64,000 nucleotides of DNA from Elysia crispata (GCA_033675545.1 JAWDGP010003624.1:26001-90000), one strand, 5' to 3'; positions 23,201-34,350 are shown, counted from the stretch's first letter. Translations and numbers: made by a program. Notes: generated by a model from the sequence alone, not told the origin.

Positions 23201-26018
23201 CAGTGCGGTCTTAGTGGGTGAACTGCCCAATTCTTATCGTTGGGTGATGCACTAGAACTGGTCCTACCACTATCAATCAGTGCGGTCTTAGTGGGTGAAC
23301 TGCCCAATTCTTATCGTTGGGTGATGCACTAGAACTGGTCCTACCACTATCAATCAGTGCGGTCTTAGTGGGTGAACTGAGGTCATGTGCACTGCCCAAT
23401 TCTTATCGTTGGGTGATGCACTAGAACTGGTCCTACCACTATCAATCAGTGCGGTCTTAGTGGGTGAACTGAAGTCATGTGAACTGCCCAATTCTTATCG
23501 TTGGGTAATGCACTAGAACTGGTCCTATCGCGATCAATCAGTGCGGTCTTAGTGGGTGAACTTAAGTCATGTGAACTGCCCAATTCTTAACGTTGTGTGA
23601 TGCACTAGAACTAGTCCTACCACTATCAATCAGTGCGGTCTTAGTGGGTGAACTGCCCAATTCTTATGGTTGCGTGATGCACTAGAATTGGTCCTACCAC
23701 TATCAATCAGTGCGGTCTTAGTGGGTGAACTGAGGTCATGTGCACTGCCCAATTCTTATCGTTGGGTGATGCACTAGAACTGGTCCTACCGCTATCAATC
23801 AGTGCGGTCTTAGTGGGTGAACTGAAGTCATGTAAACTGCCCAATTCTTATCGTTGGGTGATGCACTAGAACTAGTCCTACCACTATCAATCAGTGCGGT
23901 CTTAGTGGGTGAACTGCCCAATTCTTATGGTTGCGTGATGCACTAGAACTGGTCCTACCACTATCAATCAGTGCGGTCTTAGTGGGTGAACTGAGGTCAT
24001 GTGAACTGCCCAATTCTTATCGTTGGGTGATGCACTAGAACTGGTCCTACCACTATCAATCAGTGCGGTCTTAGTGGGTGAACTGCCCAATTCTTATCGT
24101 TGGGTGATGCACTAGAACTGGTCCTACCACTATCAATCAGTGCGGTCTTAGTGGGTGAACTGCCCAATTCTTATGGTTGCGTGATGCACTAGAACTGGTC
24201 CTACCACTATCAATCAGTGCGGTCTTAGTGGGTGAACTGCCCAATTCTTATTGTTGCGTGATGCACTAGAACTGGTCCTACCACTATCAATCAGTGCGGT
24301 CTTAGTGGGTGAACTGCCCAATTCTTATCGTTGGGTGATGCACTAGAACTGGTCCTACCACTATCAATCAGTGCGGTCTTAGTGGGTGAACTGCCCAATT
24401 CTTATCGTTTGGTGATGCACTAGAACTGGTCCTACCACTATAAATCAGTGCGGTCTTAGTGGGTGAACTGCCCAATTCTTATGGTTGCGTGATGCACTAG
24501 AACTGGTCCTACCACTATCAATCAGTGCGGTCTTAGTGGGTGAACTGCCCAATTCTTATGGTTGCGTGATGCACTAGAACTGGTCCTACAATATCAATCA
24601 GTGCGGTCTTAGTGGGTGAACTGCCCAATTCTTATCGTTGGGTGATGCACTAGAACTGGTCCTACCACTATCAATCAGTGCGGTCTTAGTGGGTAAACTG
24701 CCCAATCCTTATCGTTGGGTGATGCACTAGAAATGGTCCTACCACTATCAATCAGTGCGGTCTTAGTGGGTGAACTGCCCAATTCTTATCGTTGGGTGAT
24801 GCACTAGAACTGGTCCTACCACTATCAATCAGTGCGGTCTTAGTGGGTGAACTGCCCAATTCTTATGGTTGCGTGATGCACTAGAACTGGTCCTACCACT
24901 ATCAATCAGTGCGGTCTTAGTGGGTGAACTGCCCAATTCTTATTGTTGCGTGATGCACTAGAACTGGTCCTACCACTATCAATCAGTGCGGTCTTAGTGG
25001 GTGAACTGCCCAATTCTTATTGTTGGGTGATGCACTAGAACTGGTCCTACCGCTATCAATCAGTGCGGTCTTAGTGGGTGAACTGCCCAATTCTTATTGT
25101 TGGGTGATGCACTAGAACTGGTCCTACCACTATCAATCAGTGCGGTCTTAGTGGGTGAACTGCCCAATTCTTATCGTTGGGTGATGCACTAGAACTGGTC
25201 CTACCACTATCAATCAGTGCGGTCTTAGTGGGTGAACTGCCCAATTCTTATGGTTGCGTGACGCACTAGAACTGGTCCTACCACTATCAATCAGTGCGGT
25301 CTTAGTGGGTGAACTGCCCAATTCTTATGGTTGCGTGATGCACTAGAACTGGTCCTACCACTATCAATCAGTGCGGTCTTAGTGGGTGAACTGCCCAATT
25401 CTTATTGTTGTGTGATGCACTAGAACTGGTCCTACCACTATCAATCAGTGCGGTCTTAGTGGGTGAACTGCCCAATTCTTATCGTTGGGTGATGCACTAG
25501 AACTAGTCCTACCACTATCAATCAGTGCGGTCTTAGTGGGTGAACTGCCCAATTCTTATGGTTGCGTGATGCACTAGAACTGGTCCTACCACTATAAATC
25601 AGTGCGGTCTTAGTGGGTGAACTGCCCAATTCTGATTGTTGCGTGATGCACTAGAACTGGTCCTACCACTATCAATCAGTGCGGTCTTAGTGGGTGAACT
25701 GAGGTCATGTGAACTGCCCAATTCTTATTGTTGGGTGATGCACTAGAACTGGTCCTACCACTATCAATCAGTGCGGTCTTAGCGGGTGAACTGAGGTCAT
25801 GTGCACTGCCCAATTCTTATTGTTGGGTGATGCACTAGAACTGGTCCTACCGCTATCAATCAGTGCGGTCCTAGTGGGTGAACTGAGGTCATGTGCACTG
25901 CCCAATTCTTATCGTTGGGTGATGCACTAGAACTGGTCCTACCGCTATCAATCAGTGCGGTCTTAGCGGGTGAACTGAGGTCATGTGAACTGCCCAATTC
26001 TTATCATTGGGTGATGCA
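20231..26018 (+). repeat. 5.8-kb minisatellite, 77-bp and 92-bp monomers
   Basis: About 70 head-to-tail monomers begin near GAGCACTAGAACTGG (20231) and end at GGGTGATGCATG (26018). The short monomer is 77 bp. The long one has 15 extra bases (GAGGTCATGTGCACT or close) between GTGAACT and GCCCAATTC. A second variable block is CTACCACTATC versus CTATCGCGATC. Long and short forms are mixed in the left half. From about 24.0 to 25.65 kb nearly all are short with CTACCACTATC, then long forms return at the right edge. There is no coding potential. The array lies between candidate exons, that is, in an intron. Confidence 0.95.
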
Positions 26019-26734
26019 TGTCTATGCAGGGTAAAAATAAAACCATGGTATTTTTTAGACATTTTAATCAGTCTTTGCTCTGCAACCGCTTAAGACTGGA
26101 TTATAATGGTTTTCTCCATAATTCCCCTTTTTTCCACGATATATATATTAAAAAAAATTGATCATCCAACTAACTTATCTCTTTAGAAAGTGAGATGTTT
26201 GTGAATGAGGAGTATATGTTTATTTAAATTGAATTTTGAAAACATAGTCAAGAAAGTTATTATGTTAATTATGAAAATTCGGCTCGATGAATAAAATTTG
26301 TTTCTCCCACATTGTAAAAAGCAAAATGATAGTTTTAAGGTGATGTGATTTTTGTTTCTGTTCACAGCTACCTTATAACCTTAATGAAGTTTTTTAATAT
26401 TCAGACTTCATTTACAATTTCACAAATCATAATATATATTCAAGAGAAGCTCATGAATATAAACATTCTAAACTGTCTGTGTCATATGTGCTTGATTGCG
26501 TATAATACACAGACAGCAAACAGTAGAAGTCACTTAGGCTCAGCTATTTCCTGAGATATTTTATCATTTTACGATTTGTAAATGAAATATGACAGTGAAA
26601 ACATGCATTCTTAGTCCCTGTGTATGAATACCACTCTTGCATGGAAACTCTTAAAATAAAATACGGTGAGATTTCTTTATAAATCTTCAAAGATACCATA
26701 TTTTGAGATTCCTTTCCCAACAAATTATAAACAG

Positions 26735-26763
26735 AAGACGCAAAGGACCACACCCACAATGCA
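26735..26763 (+). CDS. candidate 29-nt exon (duplicon B, copy 1)
   Basis: Preceded by CAAATTATAAACAG and followed by GTGAGTAG. Translates KTQRTTPTM plus CA. It is part of a 46-bp tandem duplication (second copy at 26781). The next exon in order would be the one at 31661, with the LINE lying in the intervening intron. Confidence 0.45.
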
Positions 26764-26780
26764 GTGAGTAGCACCACCAG

Positions 26781-26809
26781 AAGACGCAAAGGACCACACC
26801 CACAATGCA
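26781..26809 (+). CDS. candidate 29-nt exon (duplicon B, copy 2)
   Basis: Identical to 26735-26763, with acceptor CACCACCAG and donor GTGAGTAG. The 17 bases between the two copies are too short for an intron, and reading through meets TGA, so at most one of the two can be used in one transcript. Confidence 0.35.
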
Positions 26810-27155
26810 GTGAGTAGCACCACCAGATAACTTAGCAACCATGCACAGGAAAAGACTAGTAGCATAGAGCACAGGTGAAAGAATTGATAGAATAACAATA
26901 AAGCAGAGAGAAGAGAACAGATTGCTGGTAGAAGTCTATGTGCTAGTGCCAACGCACAGGAAGACAAAATAACTCATTACTTGGAGGTAATGATGAAAGA
27001 TGAAAAAAGCATCAGAGAGAGCAGATTATCATTTGTCTCCATAATGGAAGAGACAAGAGGAATGCCATTTCTGCCAAAGTATCAGCCACTGGCCAGATAC
27101 ATACCTTAACAGGTACAGAGGGAGAACGGAGGACCTAGTTGAAAGGAGCAAGAGG

Positions 27156-27338
27156 ATGGAAAGCAGTGCCTCAGAGACTCGGAAGGAGACAGAAGTAGGA
27201 AAGGAGGCATCCCGCAAAGCTGCTAAGCTGAATGAGGAGAAAGAGGAAACGCCACAGAAACAGAGATATCAAGATGACACCAAAAAGAGCAAAGCACTAA
27301 TGAGCAGAAAGAGAAGAAAAGAAGAATCAAAAGAATGA
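27156..27338 (+). other. small charged ORF upstream of LINE
   Basis: 60 codons rich in Lys and Glu (for example ETRKETEVGKEASRKAAKLN). It lies inside the segment absent from the sister duplicon. It may be 5' LINE sequence or captured DNA. Not recognised. Confidence 0.2.
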
Positions 27339-27736
27339 GAAACACCTGAATCAGAAGCATGACCATCAGAAGAGGAAAAAGTAGCGATGGAGATTCCATG
27401 CACATCATGAATTAAACTCCTCTCACAGCTGAAAACCCAAGGAAGATGTATGTGAATGGGCAGAAAAGGAATGTGAGAACTTACAACCAGTGGCAAAGCT
27501 TATAGTAGCAAAGCTTGAGGAGAGTAGGACAAGAGTGAGTATTGTGTTCTGCGCTGAGAGGCTGCATTAACTTCTTGCTCAAAGTTTTTGTGCTGTTTTT
27601 CCTATTTTTGGAGTATTTTTCCTTGTGATGTTTATCTGAATTTGTGCATGTAGCTCAATTGTTTTCTCATCTACATTTTGGTGAAATTTGGACTAATTTC
27701 CATAAACAGAAAGTGACTTTTTGAATTAAAGGGAAA

Positions 27737-28219
27737 ATGGATCTTGCATTTTTGGCCATAGCCATTGCTTTGAACAATGTTTTGAAATCAACCAATAACA
27801 ACAAACAGTACCCTCAGGGAACCACCAACCTACATGGTCAAGTGTGTTCACATAATTTTTCTACTGGATCCAGCTCAATTTATACAAACAATGTGGGCTA
27901 TTGTGTCAACAATAGCTGTTTTCAATCTGACAACAATGTGTATCAAAGTCAAAATTACTACAGAAGTAGAACTATAGTTAGATACAAGTATACCAGGGCC
28001 CAGTTGTTACACATCAACACAGAGTACACCACTACCACTGTTAGTAACACCCTCATGAAAAGACTAGCAAATTTTAGTATTAGGAAAACACCGTGTCATT
28101 GTAAATTGAAAAAGACTAAGACTAAACGTGGAACTAAAGCAGGAAGGAAAAAGCATAGAATTCCTGTCCTAATTAAAAAAATTATAGTGCATTCTAATCA
28201 GAGACCTAAAAACCGTTAG
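27737..28219 (+). CDS. LINE ORF1-like protein
   Basis: 160 codons. The N-terminal half is rich in Asn, Ser, Thr and Tyr. The C-terminal third is strongly basic (KLKKTKTKRGTKAGRKKHR), preceded by a CHC motif (TPCHCKLKK), and fits a nucleic-acid-binding ORF1 product. I see no RRM or CCHC knuckle. The ORF ends with TAG at 28217-28219. The next ATG (28220) follows without a gap and in the same frame. Confidence 0.5.
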   Translation: MDLAFLAIAIALNNVLKSTNNNKQYPQGTTNLHGQVCSHNFSTGSSSIYTNNVGYCVNNSCFQSDNNVYQSQNYYRSRTIVRYKYTRAQLLHINTEYTTTTVSNTLMKRLANFSIRKTPCHCKLKKTKTKRGTKAGRKKHRIPVLIKKIIVHSNQRPKNR

Positions 28220-31172
28220 ATGCATTCCAATCAGAGGTTTAAAAAACAAGCACCATCACAAAACTTGATTCCTGTCAAAGTTATAAAAACTTACTCCGTT
28301 CCTAACGAGGCACAAGGGTTGAAAGTCATCCATCTTAATGCGCAATCAGTAGGAAATAAGATTACTCTTGTCAATGACTTAATTGTAGAACTAGACGCAG
28401 ACATTGCATTTATCACAGAAACATGGCTCAAGCCAAAAGGCGACGAAGGAATTGTCAATCAATTCCGTCCTGATGGACACGCAAAGCCTCTGAACTTCGC
28501 ACGTACTACAGGGCAGCCTGGCGGCGGGATCTGCGTTATACATCGAGAATCACTTGACGCCAAGTGCACCGTGTTGACCAGCATGACACAATTTGAATGC
28601 TGTGAATGTAAACTTTACATCAATGGACGATCAGTTCTTCTCATCTGTGTCTATCGTCCTCCCCCAAGCCCCAAAAACAAGTTCACACCAAAACAATTTC
28701 TTGCTGAATTTGAGACTTTCTTGGATGAATTCTCACTAAATGTCCACCTTCCCATTATTATTGGAGATTTCAATCTACACTTTGACAATCAAACTGAGAC
28801 CTATGTTTGTCAAATGAGAGACATACTACGAACCCACCTCTTAACACAAGTTGTGAACTTACCTACACAAAAGAATAACCATATTCTTGACTGGGTAGTC
28901 ACTCCTGATATTAGCCTCATCAGCAATCTGCAGGTTATGGACAAATGTATATCAGACCATAAAGTAATTGTTTTCGATCTGCCCTTTTGCAAACCTGAAC
29001 CAGTGAAACGCACAATCACATGCAGGAATAAGAACATTGACAATCAAAAACTCGGTACAGCCATTCAAGGTGTAGCGGAAGAGATGAAAAAGGACTATAA
29101 CAAGAACCTAGTAGACATTTACAACAGAAAATTGAAAGAATTGCTGGACATCTACGCCCCATTAAAGACCCATATAGTTACCGATCGGCCATCCGCACCT
29201 TGGATGACATCACACATCAAGAACTTGAAAACTGAACGAAGGAGAGCAGAAAGAAAGTGGCACTCAACAAGCTTGTGTGTCCATAGAGACATTTATAGAG
29301 ACTTAAATAGAAAATTGAAAAATGCCATCGAAACAGCAAAGAAATATTACTATTGCCATAAGATAGAGGAGTGTCTCACATCTAAAGCTCTTTATAATGT
29401 TGCAAACACATTGTCTGGAAAAGGAGGTAACAGCCAGGGTTCTATTCCTAAAACAATTCCAGCAGACAAACTTGCTGAGAGATTTGGTAATTTCTTCATT
29501 GAAAAGACTGCAAAAATTAGGAAACCCATGGATGCTGCATCCTCTTCCCTTCCCTCTTTTGATTGTTTTGATGGAGATTGTATGATGATGTTTGAACCTG
29601 TGACAAAAGAAGATGTTATGAAAATCATTAAGGCGTCACCACCCAAATCTTGCTGTTTAGATCCCATCCCCACACCATTGTTAGTTATCCACCTTGAACA
29701 CCTTATTGAGCCAATAACTGCCATGATAAATCAGTCTCTTCTTTCTAGGATAGTGCCGGTCTCATTCAAACATGCTGTCGTTTTACCTCTGTTAAAAAAG
29801 CCAAATTTATCCCCTGAAGAGCTGAGCAATTTTAGACCTGTGTCAAATCTCCCTTTCCTTTCCAAGATTTTAGAAAAAGTGGTCCTTTTGCAAGCAGCAA
29901 TTGAAAAAACACTTGACAAAGAACAAACTTTTAGATAACTTTCAGTCTGCATATAGAGAATTTCACAACACAGAAACTGCTCTTCTAAAAGTTCAAAATG
30001 ACCTCATATGTGCTGCAGACAAAGGCCATACATCTATTCTTGCTTTGTTAGACCTAAGCGCAGCATTTGACACAATTGATCACAGTATTTTGTTAGAAAG
30101 ATTGTCTAAAACGTTTGGATTATCAGGGGTTGTCTTAAAGTGGTTTTCTTCTTATGTCAGTGGGCGTACTCAGTGTATAATGATAAACAACCAAACTTCT
30201 CCTGTATTTGACCTTAACTATGGAGTTCCCCAAGGATCTGTATTAGGACCTGTCCTCTACACCATATATACAAAACCATTAGGCACACTAATTCAAAGTT
30301 TTGATTTATATTATCACATGTACGCTGACGACACCCAAGTGTACTCCTCTTCTCGTCCAGAAAACTTTACTACCTTAGTAAAGAAATTTGAGAGTTGTAT
30401 ATCACATGTTAAAAATTGGATGATTGTTAACAAACTTAAGATGAATGAAGACAAAACAGAGCTTCTAGCATGTAGCATTGATAGAAAAGCTTTTCCATAT
30501 GTTGTTGACCACATGTACATTGATAGTGATCAGATACTGTTCTCTTCAAAAGCTAAAAATCTTGGTGTTTATTTTGATTCAAAGTTGTCAATGACCCCTC
30601 ATATCAATCATTTGGCCCAAATTATGTTCTTAGAGCTACGCAGAATTAAACAGATTAGATCTTTTTTAAATGAAGGGGCTGTGAAAACTCTTGTGTCCTC
30701 TTTTATTCTATCAAGACTAGACTACTGTAATTCCTTACTATATGGCTTACCCATGGACACACTAAAGAGGCTTCAATTGATTCAGAACAACGCTGCTCGT
30801 CTCATTTTGAAAAAACGTAAAAGAGATCACTTAACACCCATGTTTAGGCATTTACACTGGCTTCCTGTACAAACTAGGATAAAATATAAGATTGCTGTCT
30901 TATGCTTCAAATGTGTTCACGGCTATGCCCCTAATTATCTTGTAGATCTTGTCGGTATGTACGTCCCCACTCGTAGCTTACGATCAGGTAACAAAGCTTT
31001 GCTGTCAGTTCCATGCAAACCATCAAGAAAAGACGGCCATGGAGCATTTGTACAATGTGCACCAGTTGTCTGGAATGCCCTTCCCCTTTCCATCAGGGAG
31101 GCGAGTTCTATAAATCAGTTTAAGAACCTATTGAAAACCCATTTGTTTACTGCACATGAAGACCTTAATTAG
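28220..31172 (+). pseudogene. LINE endonuclease-reverse transcriptase, one frameshift
   Basis: The APE-type endonuclease shows HLNAQSVGNK, ITETWLK, GGGICVIHR, VYRPP, IIGDFNLHFDN and the terminal ISDHKVIVFD, so the catalytic set is present. The RT follows with FRPVSNLPFLSKILEK, LLDLSAAFDTIDHSILL, YGVPQGSVLGPVLY and MYADDTQVYS (both Asp intact), then NKLKMNEDKTELL and KNLGVYF. The C-terminal region (LDYCNSLLYGLP, LHWLPVQTRIKYKI, CVHGYAPNYL) is typical of the L2/CR1 group. The frame changes by one base near 29903-29935, around a run of six A. Otherwise the ORF is open for about 980 codons. A one-base sequencing or assembly error could hide an intact gene. Confidence 0.85.
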
Positions 31173-31377
31173 TCTGAGAAATTTGTCTTATTGTCAATGT
31201 CTTTTCTTATTTTCTTTGTACATGTAACTTATTTATTTTTTCCTCTTCTGTTTGTTTGAATTGTTAATGGACTAGGTTTTAGACTATAGACTAGTGTCAC
31301 TATGTTAAACGTTTGTAAATAGACTATTGTAAAGAGCTTCGAGCCTACAAGTAGGAAGAGGCGCTAGGAAATAACTT

Positions 31378-31396
31378 CATTATTATTATTATTATT
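31378..31396 (+). repeat. (ATT)n LINE tail
   Basis: Six ATT units end the LINE. Confidence 0.8.
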
Positions 31397-32866
31397 AAGA
31401 GTGGAGTTGATGAAGCAGTGGGTTTAGATTAGATCTATGGTACAGGATATATTATATTAAACCTACGCTTAATGAATATTTGATACACATAATTATGATG
31501 GCTGTGATGTAAACAACCCTGTACCATCAAACTAAGACTGTCTTTATCAGATTTTGCTTGTTTCTCTCTAAAGGTTTTATCTACTTTAACATCATCTATT
31601 ATCTGTTTATATGAAGTCTAACAAAATTCTTTTGGTGTTCTTTTGTTGTTTTTATTTTAGGTTTGTACGAAAACAACCAATAATGTTCTTGAGATCCGCA
31701 CCAGTGGTAGTGCCAAGGGAGGAGCGGGAACTCGATTCTCTGGCTCCGAATCCGGATTACCAAGCTCCAAATGTGAGCAGATTTTACCATTGTTGGAGCA
31801 ATCATCATCACGATCATCATTACCATCTTTATCATCATGGTAACACCTTGAACATTAAATTATGACCATTTCTATCATTGCCCATCATTATGGTCTCTAT
31901 TATGCACATCCTGGTGGTGTGAACAGAGCTTCACAAGACTTTTCTAATGATATTGTTAACTCCTTTGGTTCATGAGAATAACTACCCCATTCTCATTCTA
32001 GAAACAAATAAAGCTATCAGCAACAGCTATGATTTGTTTGAAAAGCTCATATTTTTTAATGATTTTTTTTTAATTTATAAGAAAGTTAACACCTGAATGA
32101 GGTCATCTGAAAGGTTGTGTTTGTGTTTGGTAAGAAAAAGTTCCATAAATTCATTGAAAAAAAAATTACTAAAAATATATAGAAGGATTAATTTTGAAAA
32201 ATACTCTGAACTGCAAGACTTTTATTCAGTATAAAACATATAAAACTAAACAATTTGTTGAAACATTACAACAAAGAGAGCTGTGGTCCTTGCTTGCTCA
32301 AAAATGTATAAAGATACCCAATTTTTGTTCTTGGCTTTGAGACAGGACCTTTTGTGCAGTACTTAATAGAATATTGCTACAAGTGGCTATAAAAGTCCTT
32401 AACTTTTCTCAGACTCCCACAAGTCTCAGTGGAGAATTGCTTTCAAAATAAGTATTGAGTCAAGGTCTTAAAACGAACTAAATGATTGAATGAAGAAAGA
32501 AGTGAGCCAAGTTTTTCAGGCCCAGGTATAAAGAGCAAAATGCTGACTTGATACAGAAACGCAGGTGCTGCTTCAGTTTCACAGCAATCTGGACATTGCA
32601 GATATGAATGGAACTCAAATTTTCAATTAATGAGACCAAGTTAACTTTCTATCATGTGCTAGAAGCAAAGTCAGTTCAAACAAAACTATTTGAACAGCAA
32701 TAGGAAACACTGGTGTCAGGCCTATCTAATCAATTTTACAGGATCACGTAAAACATGAAATCCACCCTCAATTTTAAGAAAATGGAACCTCAGTTATTCA
32801 AGGTAAAATGAAGATCAACAATGACACAGGTTACTACTCTCCTACTGTAAAAAGTCACGTGCACTG
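31397..32866 (+). repeat. duplicon C, left part
   Basis: Starts with 'gtggagttgatgaagcagt', which recurs at 33943 together with about 100 following bases. From 31540 on it is collinear with 18.7-19.96 kb. It joins the right flank of the minisatellite directly ('aaaaagtcacgtgcactgcccaattc', about 32851-32875) with only a partial monomer, unlike duplicon B. Confidence 0.7.
31661..31772 (+). CDS. candidate 112-nt exon (intact copy)
   Basis: Acceptor TTTTTATTTTAG and donor GTGAGC flank a frame with no stop: FVRKQPIMFLRSAPVVVP, REERELDSLAPNPDYQAPN (37 residues). The exon starts with one base that completes the Gln codon begun by the 29-nt exon, and ends on a codon boundary. The pair is thus symmetric (phase 0 to 0), encodes 47 residues, and could be repeated in a transcript. 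The Pro-rich, acidic composition with an NPDYQAPN end suggests a flexible or tail-like segment. I recognise no family. Confidence 0.45.
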
Positions 32867-33605
32867 CCCAATTCTTATCATTGGGTGATGCGTGTCTATG
32901 CAGGGTAGAAATAAAACCATGGTATTTTTGTGGCATTTTAATCAGTCTTTGCTCTGCAACTACTCAAGACTGGATTATATTGGTTTTCTCCAGAATTCCC
33001 CGTTTTTCCACGATATATATTCATAAAAATTGATCATCCAACTAACTTAACTCTTATGAAAGTGAGATTTTTGTGAATGAGGAGTATATGTTTATTTAAA
33101 TTGAATTTTAAAAACATAGTCAAGAAATTATTATGCTAATTATGAAAATTTGGCTCGATGAATAAAATTTGTTTCTCCCACATAGTAAAATGCAAAACAA
33201 TACTTTTAAGGTGATGTGATTTGTGTTTCTGTTCACAGCTACCTTATAACCTTAATGAAATTTTTTAATATTCAGACTTCATTTACAATTTCACAAATCA
33301 TAATATATATTCAAGAGAAGCTCATGAATATAAACATTCTAAACTGTCTGTGTCATATGTGCTTGATTGCGTATAATACACAGACAGCAAACAGTAGAAG
33401 TCACTTAGGCTCAGCTATTTCCTGAGATATTTTATCATTTTACGATTTGTAAATGAAATATGACAGTGAAAACATGCATTCTTAGTCCCTGTGTATGAAT
33501 ACCACTCTTGCATGGAAACTCTTAAAATAAAATATGGTGAGATTTCTTTATAAATCTTCAAAGATACCATATTTTGAGATTCCTTTCCCAACAAATTATA
33601 AACAG

Positions 33606-33634
33606 AAGACGCAAAGGACCACACCCACAATGCA
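33606..33634 (+). CDS. candidate 29-nt exon (duplicon C, copy 1)
   Basis: Identical to 26735-26763, with the same ATAAACAG acceptor and GTGAGTAG donor. No partner long exon is visible downstream in the window. Confidence 0.4.
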
Positions 33635-33651
33635 GTGAGTAGCACCATCAG

Positions 33652-33680
33652 AAGACGCAAAGGACCACACCCACAATGCA
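33652..33680 (+). CDS. candidate 29-nt exon (duplicon C, copy 2)
   Basis: Second unit of the 46-bp duplication. The acceptor-side sequence is CACCATCAG here, versus CACCACCAG in duplicon B. Confidence 0.3.
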
Positions 33681-33925
33681 GTGAGTAGCACCACTAGATA
33701 ACTTAGCAAACATGCACAGGAAAAGACAAGTAGCATAGAGCACAGGTGAAAGAATTGATAGAATAACAATAAAGCAGAGAGAAGAGAACAGATTGCTGGT
33801 AGAAGTCTATGTGCTAGTGCCAACGCACAGGAAGACAAAATACCTCATTACTTGGAGGTAATGATGAAAGATGGAAAAGGCATCAGAGAGAGCAGATTAT
33901 CATTTGTCTCCATGAGGAATGCCAT

Positions 33926-33961
33926 ACTGCTTCATCAATTCCATGGAGTTGATGAAGCAGT
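33926..33961. repeat. 36-bp near-perfect palindrome at duplicon junction
   Basis: ACTGCTTCATCAATTCCA is followed directly by its inverted copy with one mismatch. Only the right arm exists at the matching place in duplicon C (31398-31416), where the LINE tail replaces the left arm. Confidence 0.75.
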
Positions 33962-34350
33962 AGGTTTAGATTAGATCTATGGTAGGGGAGATATCATATT
34001 AAACCTACGCCTTATGAATATGAGATGCACATAATTATGATGGAGTACTACTACTAATAGTGATAATTATAGTAATCATAAAAATAATACTAATCCCTCC
34101 TTATAAAAGAATTTAGTGCTCATCGTGTGCTCCACTCCTCGAATTTTTTGCTTATCTCCACAAACTTATTCAGACACTTGAAAATTACAAAATTTTTTTT
34201 TATGAAATACTATACATCAGATTAGGGACAAGACCCCAATTTTTAAAAAGCAATGTTTTGTTGTCATTAATTAAATATTAAATCTTTGATATTATTTGTT
34301 CTTCAATGTACTCCTCCAGCAATGACCATCAACTTCACTAGATAGTGGTA
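33962..34350. other. end of duplicon homology, then no features
   Basis: 33962-34045 repeats 31417-31500 (start of the next duplicon). After that the similarity stops. No exon is visible. Confidence 0.5.

Larger units (their letters stand above)
26019..27071 (+). repeat. duplicon B, right part (recent copy of 32.87-33.92 kb)
   Basis: Nearly base-for-base the same as 32875-33920, from 'gtctatgcagggta' to 'aggaatgccat', with a handful of substitutions and short indels. Its high similarity contrasts with the older divergence of the left part (18.7-20.2 versus 31.5-32.9 kb), suggesting later exchange or gene conversion. It carries two copies of the short candidate exon. Confidence 0.85.
27072..31396 (+). 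mobile_element. L2/CR1-like LINE, nearly intact, (ATT)n tail
   Basis: Encodes an ORF1-like frame (27737-28219) and an endonuclease-RT ORF (28220-31172). The 3' UTR holds a short hairpin-like 'agagcttcgagc...gaggcgctagg' and ends in (ATT)n at 31378-31396, as in L2/CR1-type LINEs. The related duplicon at 32.87-34.05 kb lacks 27072-31396, which supports an insertion there. The exact 5' end is uncertain: 27072-27540 could be LINE 5' UTR or other inserted DNA. No clear target duplication is visible. Confidence 0.8.
32867..33925 (+). repeat. duplicon C, right part
   Basis: Near-identical copy of 26019-27071, including two copies of the 29-nt exon. It ends at 'gaggaatgccat' after a 14-base deletion relative to duplicon B, then meets the palindrome at 33926. 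Confidence 0.85.

Noticed and set aside
20231-26018. CRISPR-like array (repeats of 77-92 bp)
   Set aside because: Monomers are contiguous, with no unique spacers between repeats, and the genome is eukaryotic. It is a minisatellite.
26544-26967. Minus-strand ORFs with ALWVWSFASS repeats (26.5-27.0 and 33.4-33.8 kb)
   Set aside because: Produced by the antisense of the 46-bp tandem duplication that carries the short exon. The plus-strand exon reading has splice sites and silent changes.
27029-27496. Minus-strand ORFs opposite the charged ORF upstream of the LINE
   Set aside because: Low-complexity Ser/Leu/Phe composition mirrors the Lys/Glu-rich plus strand.
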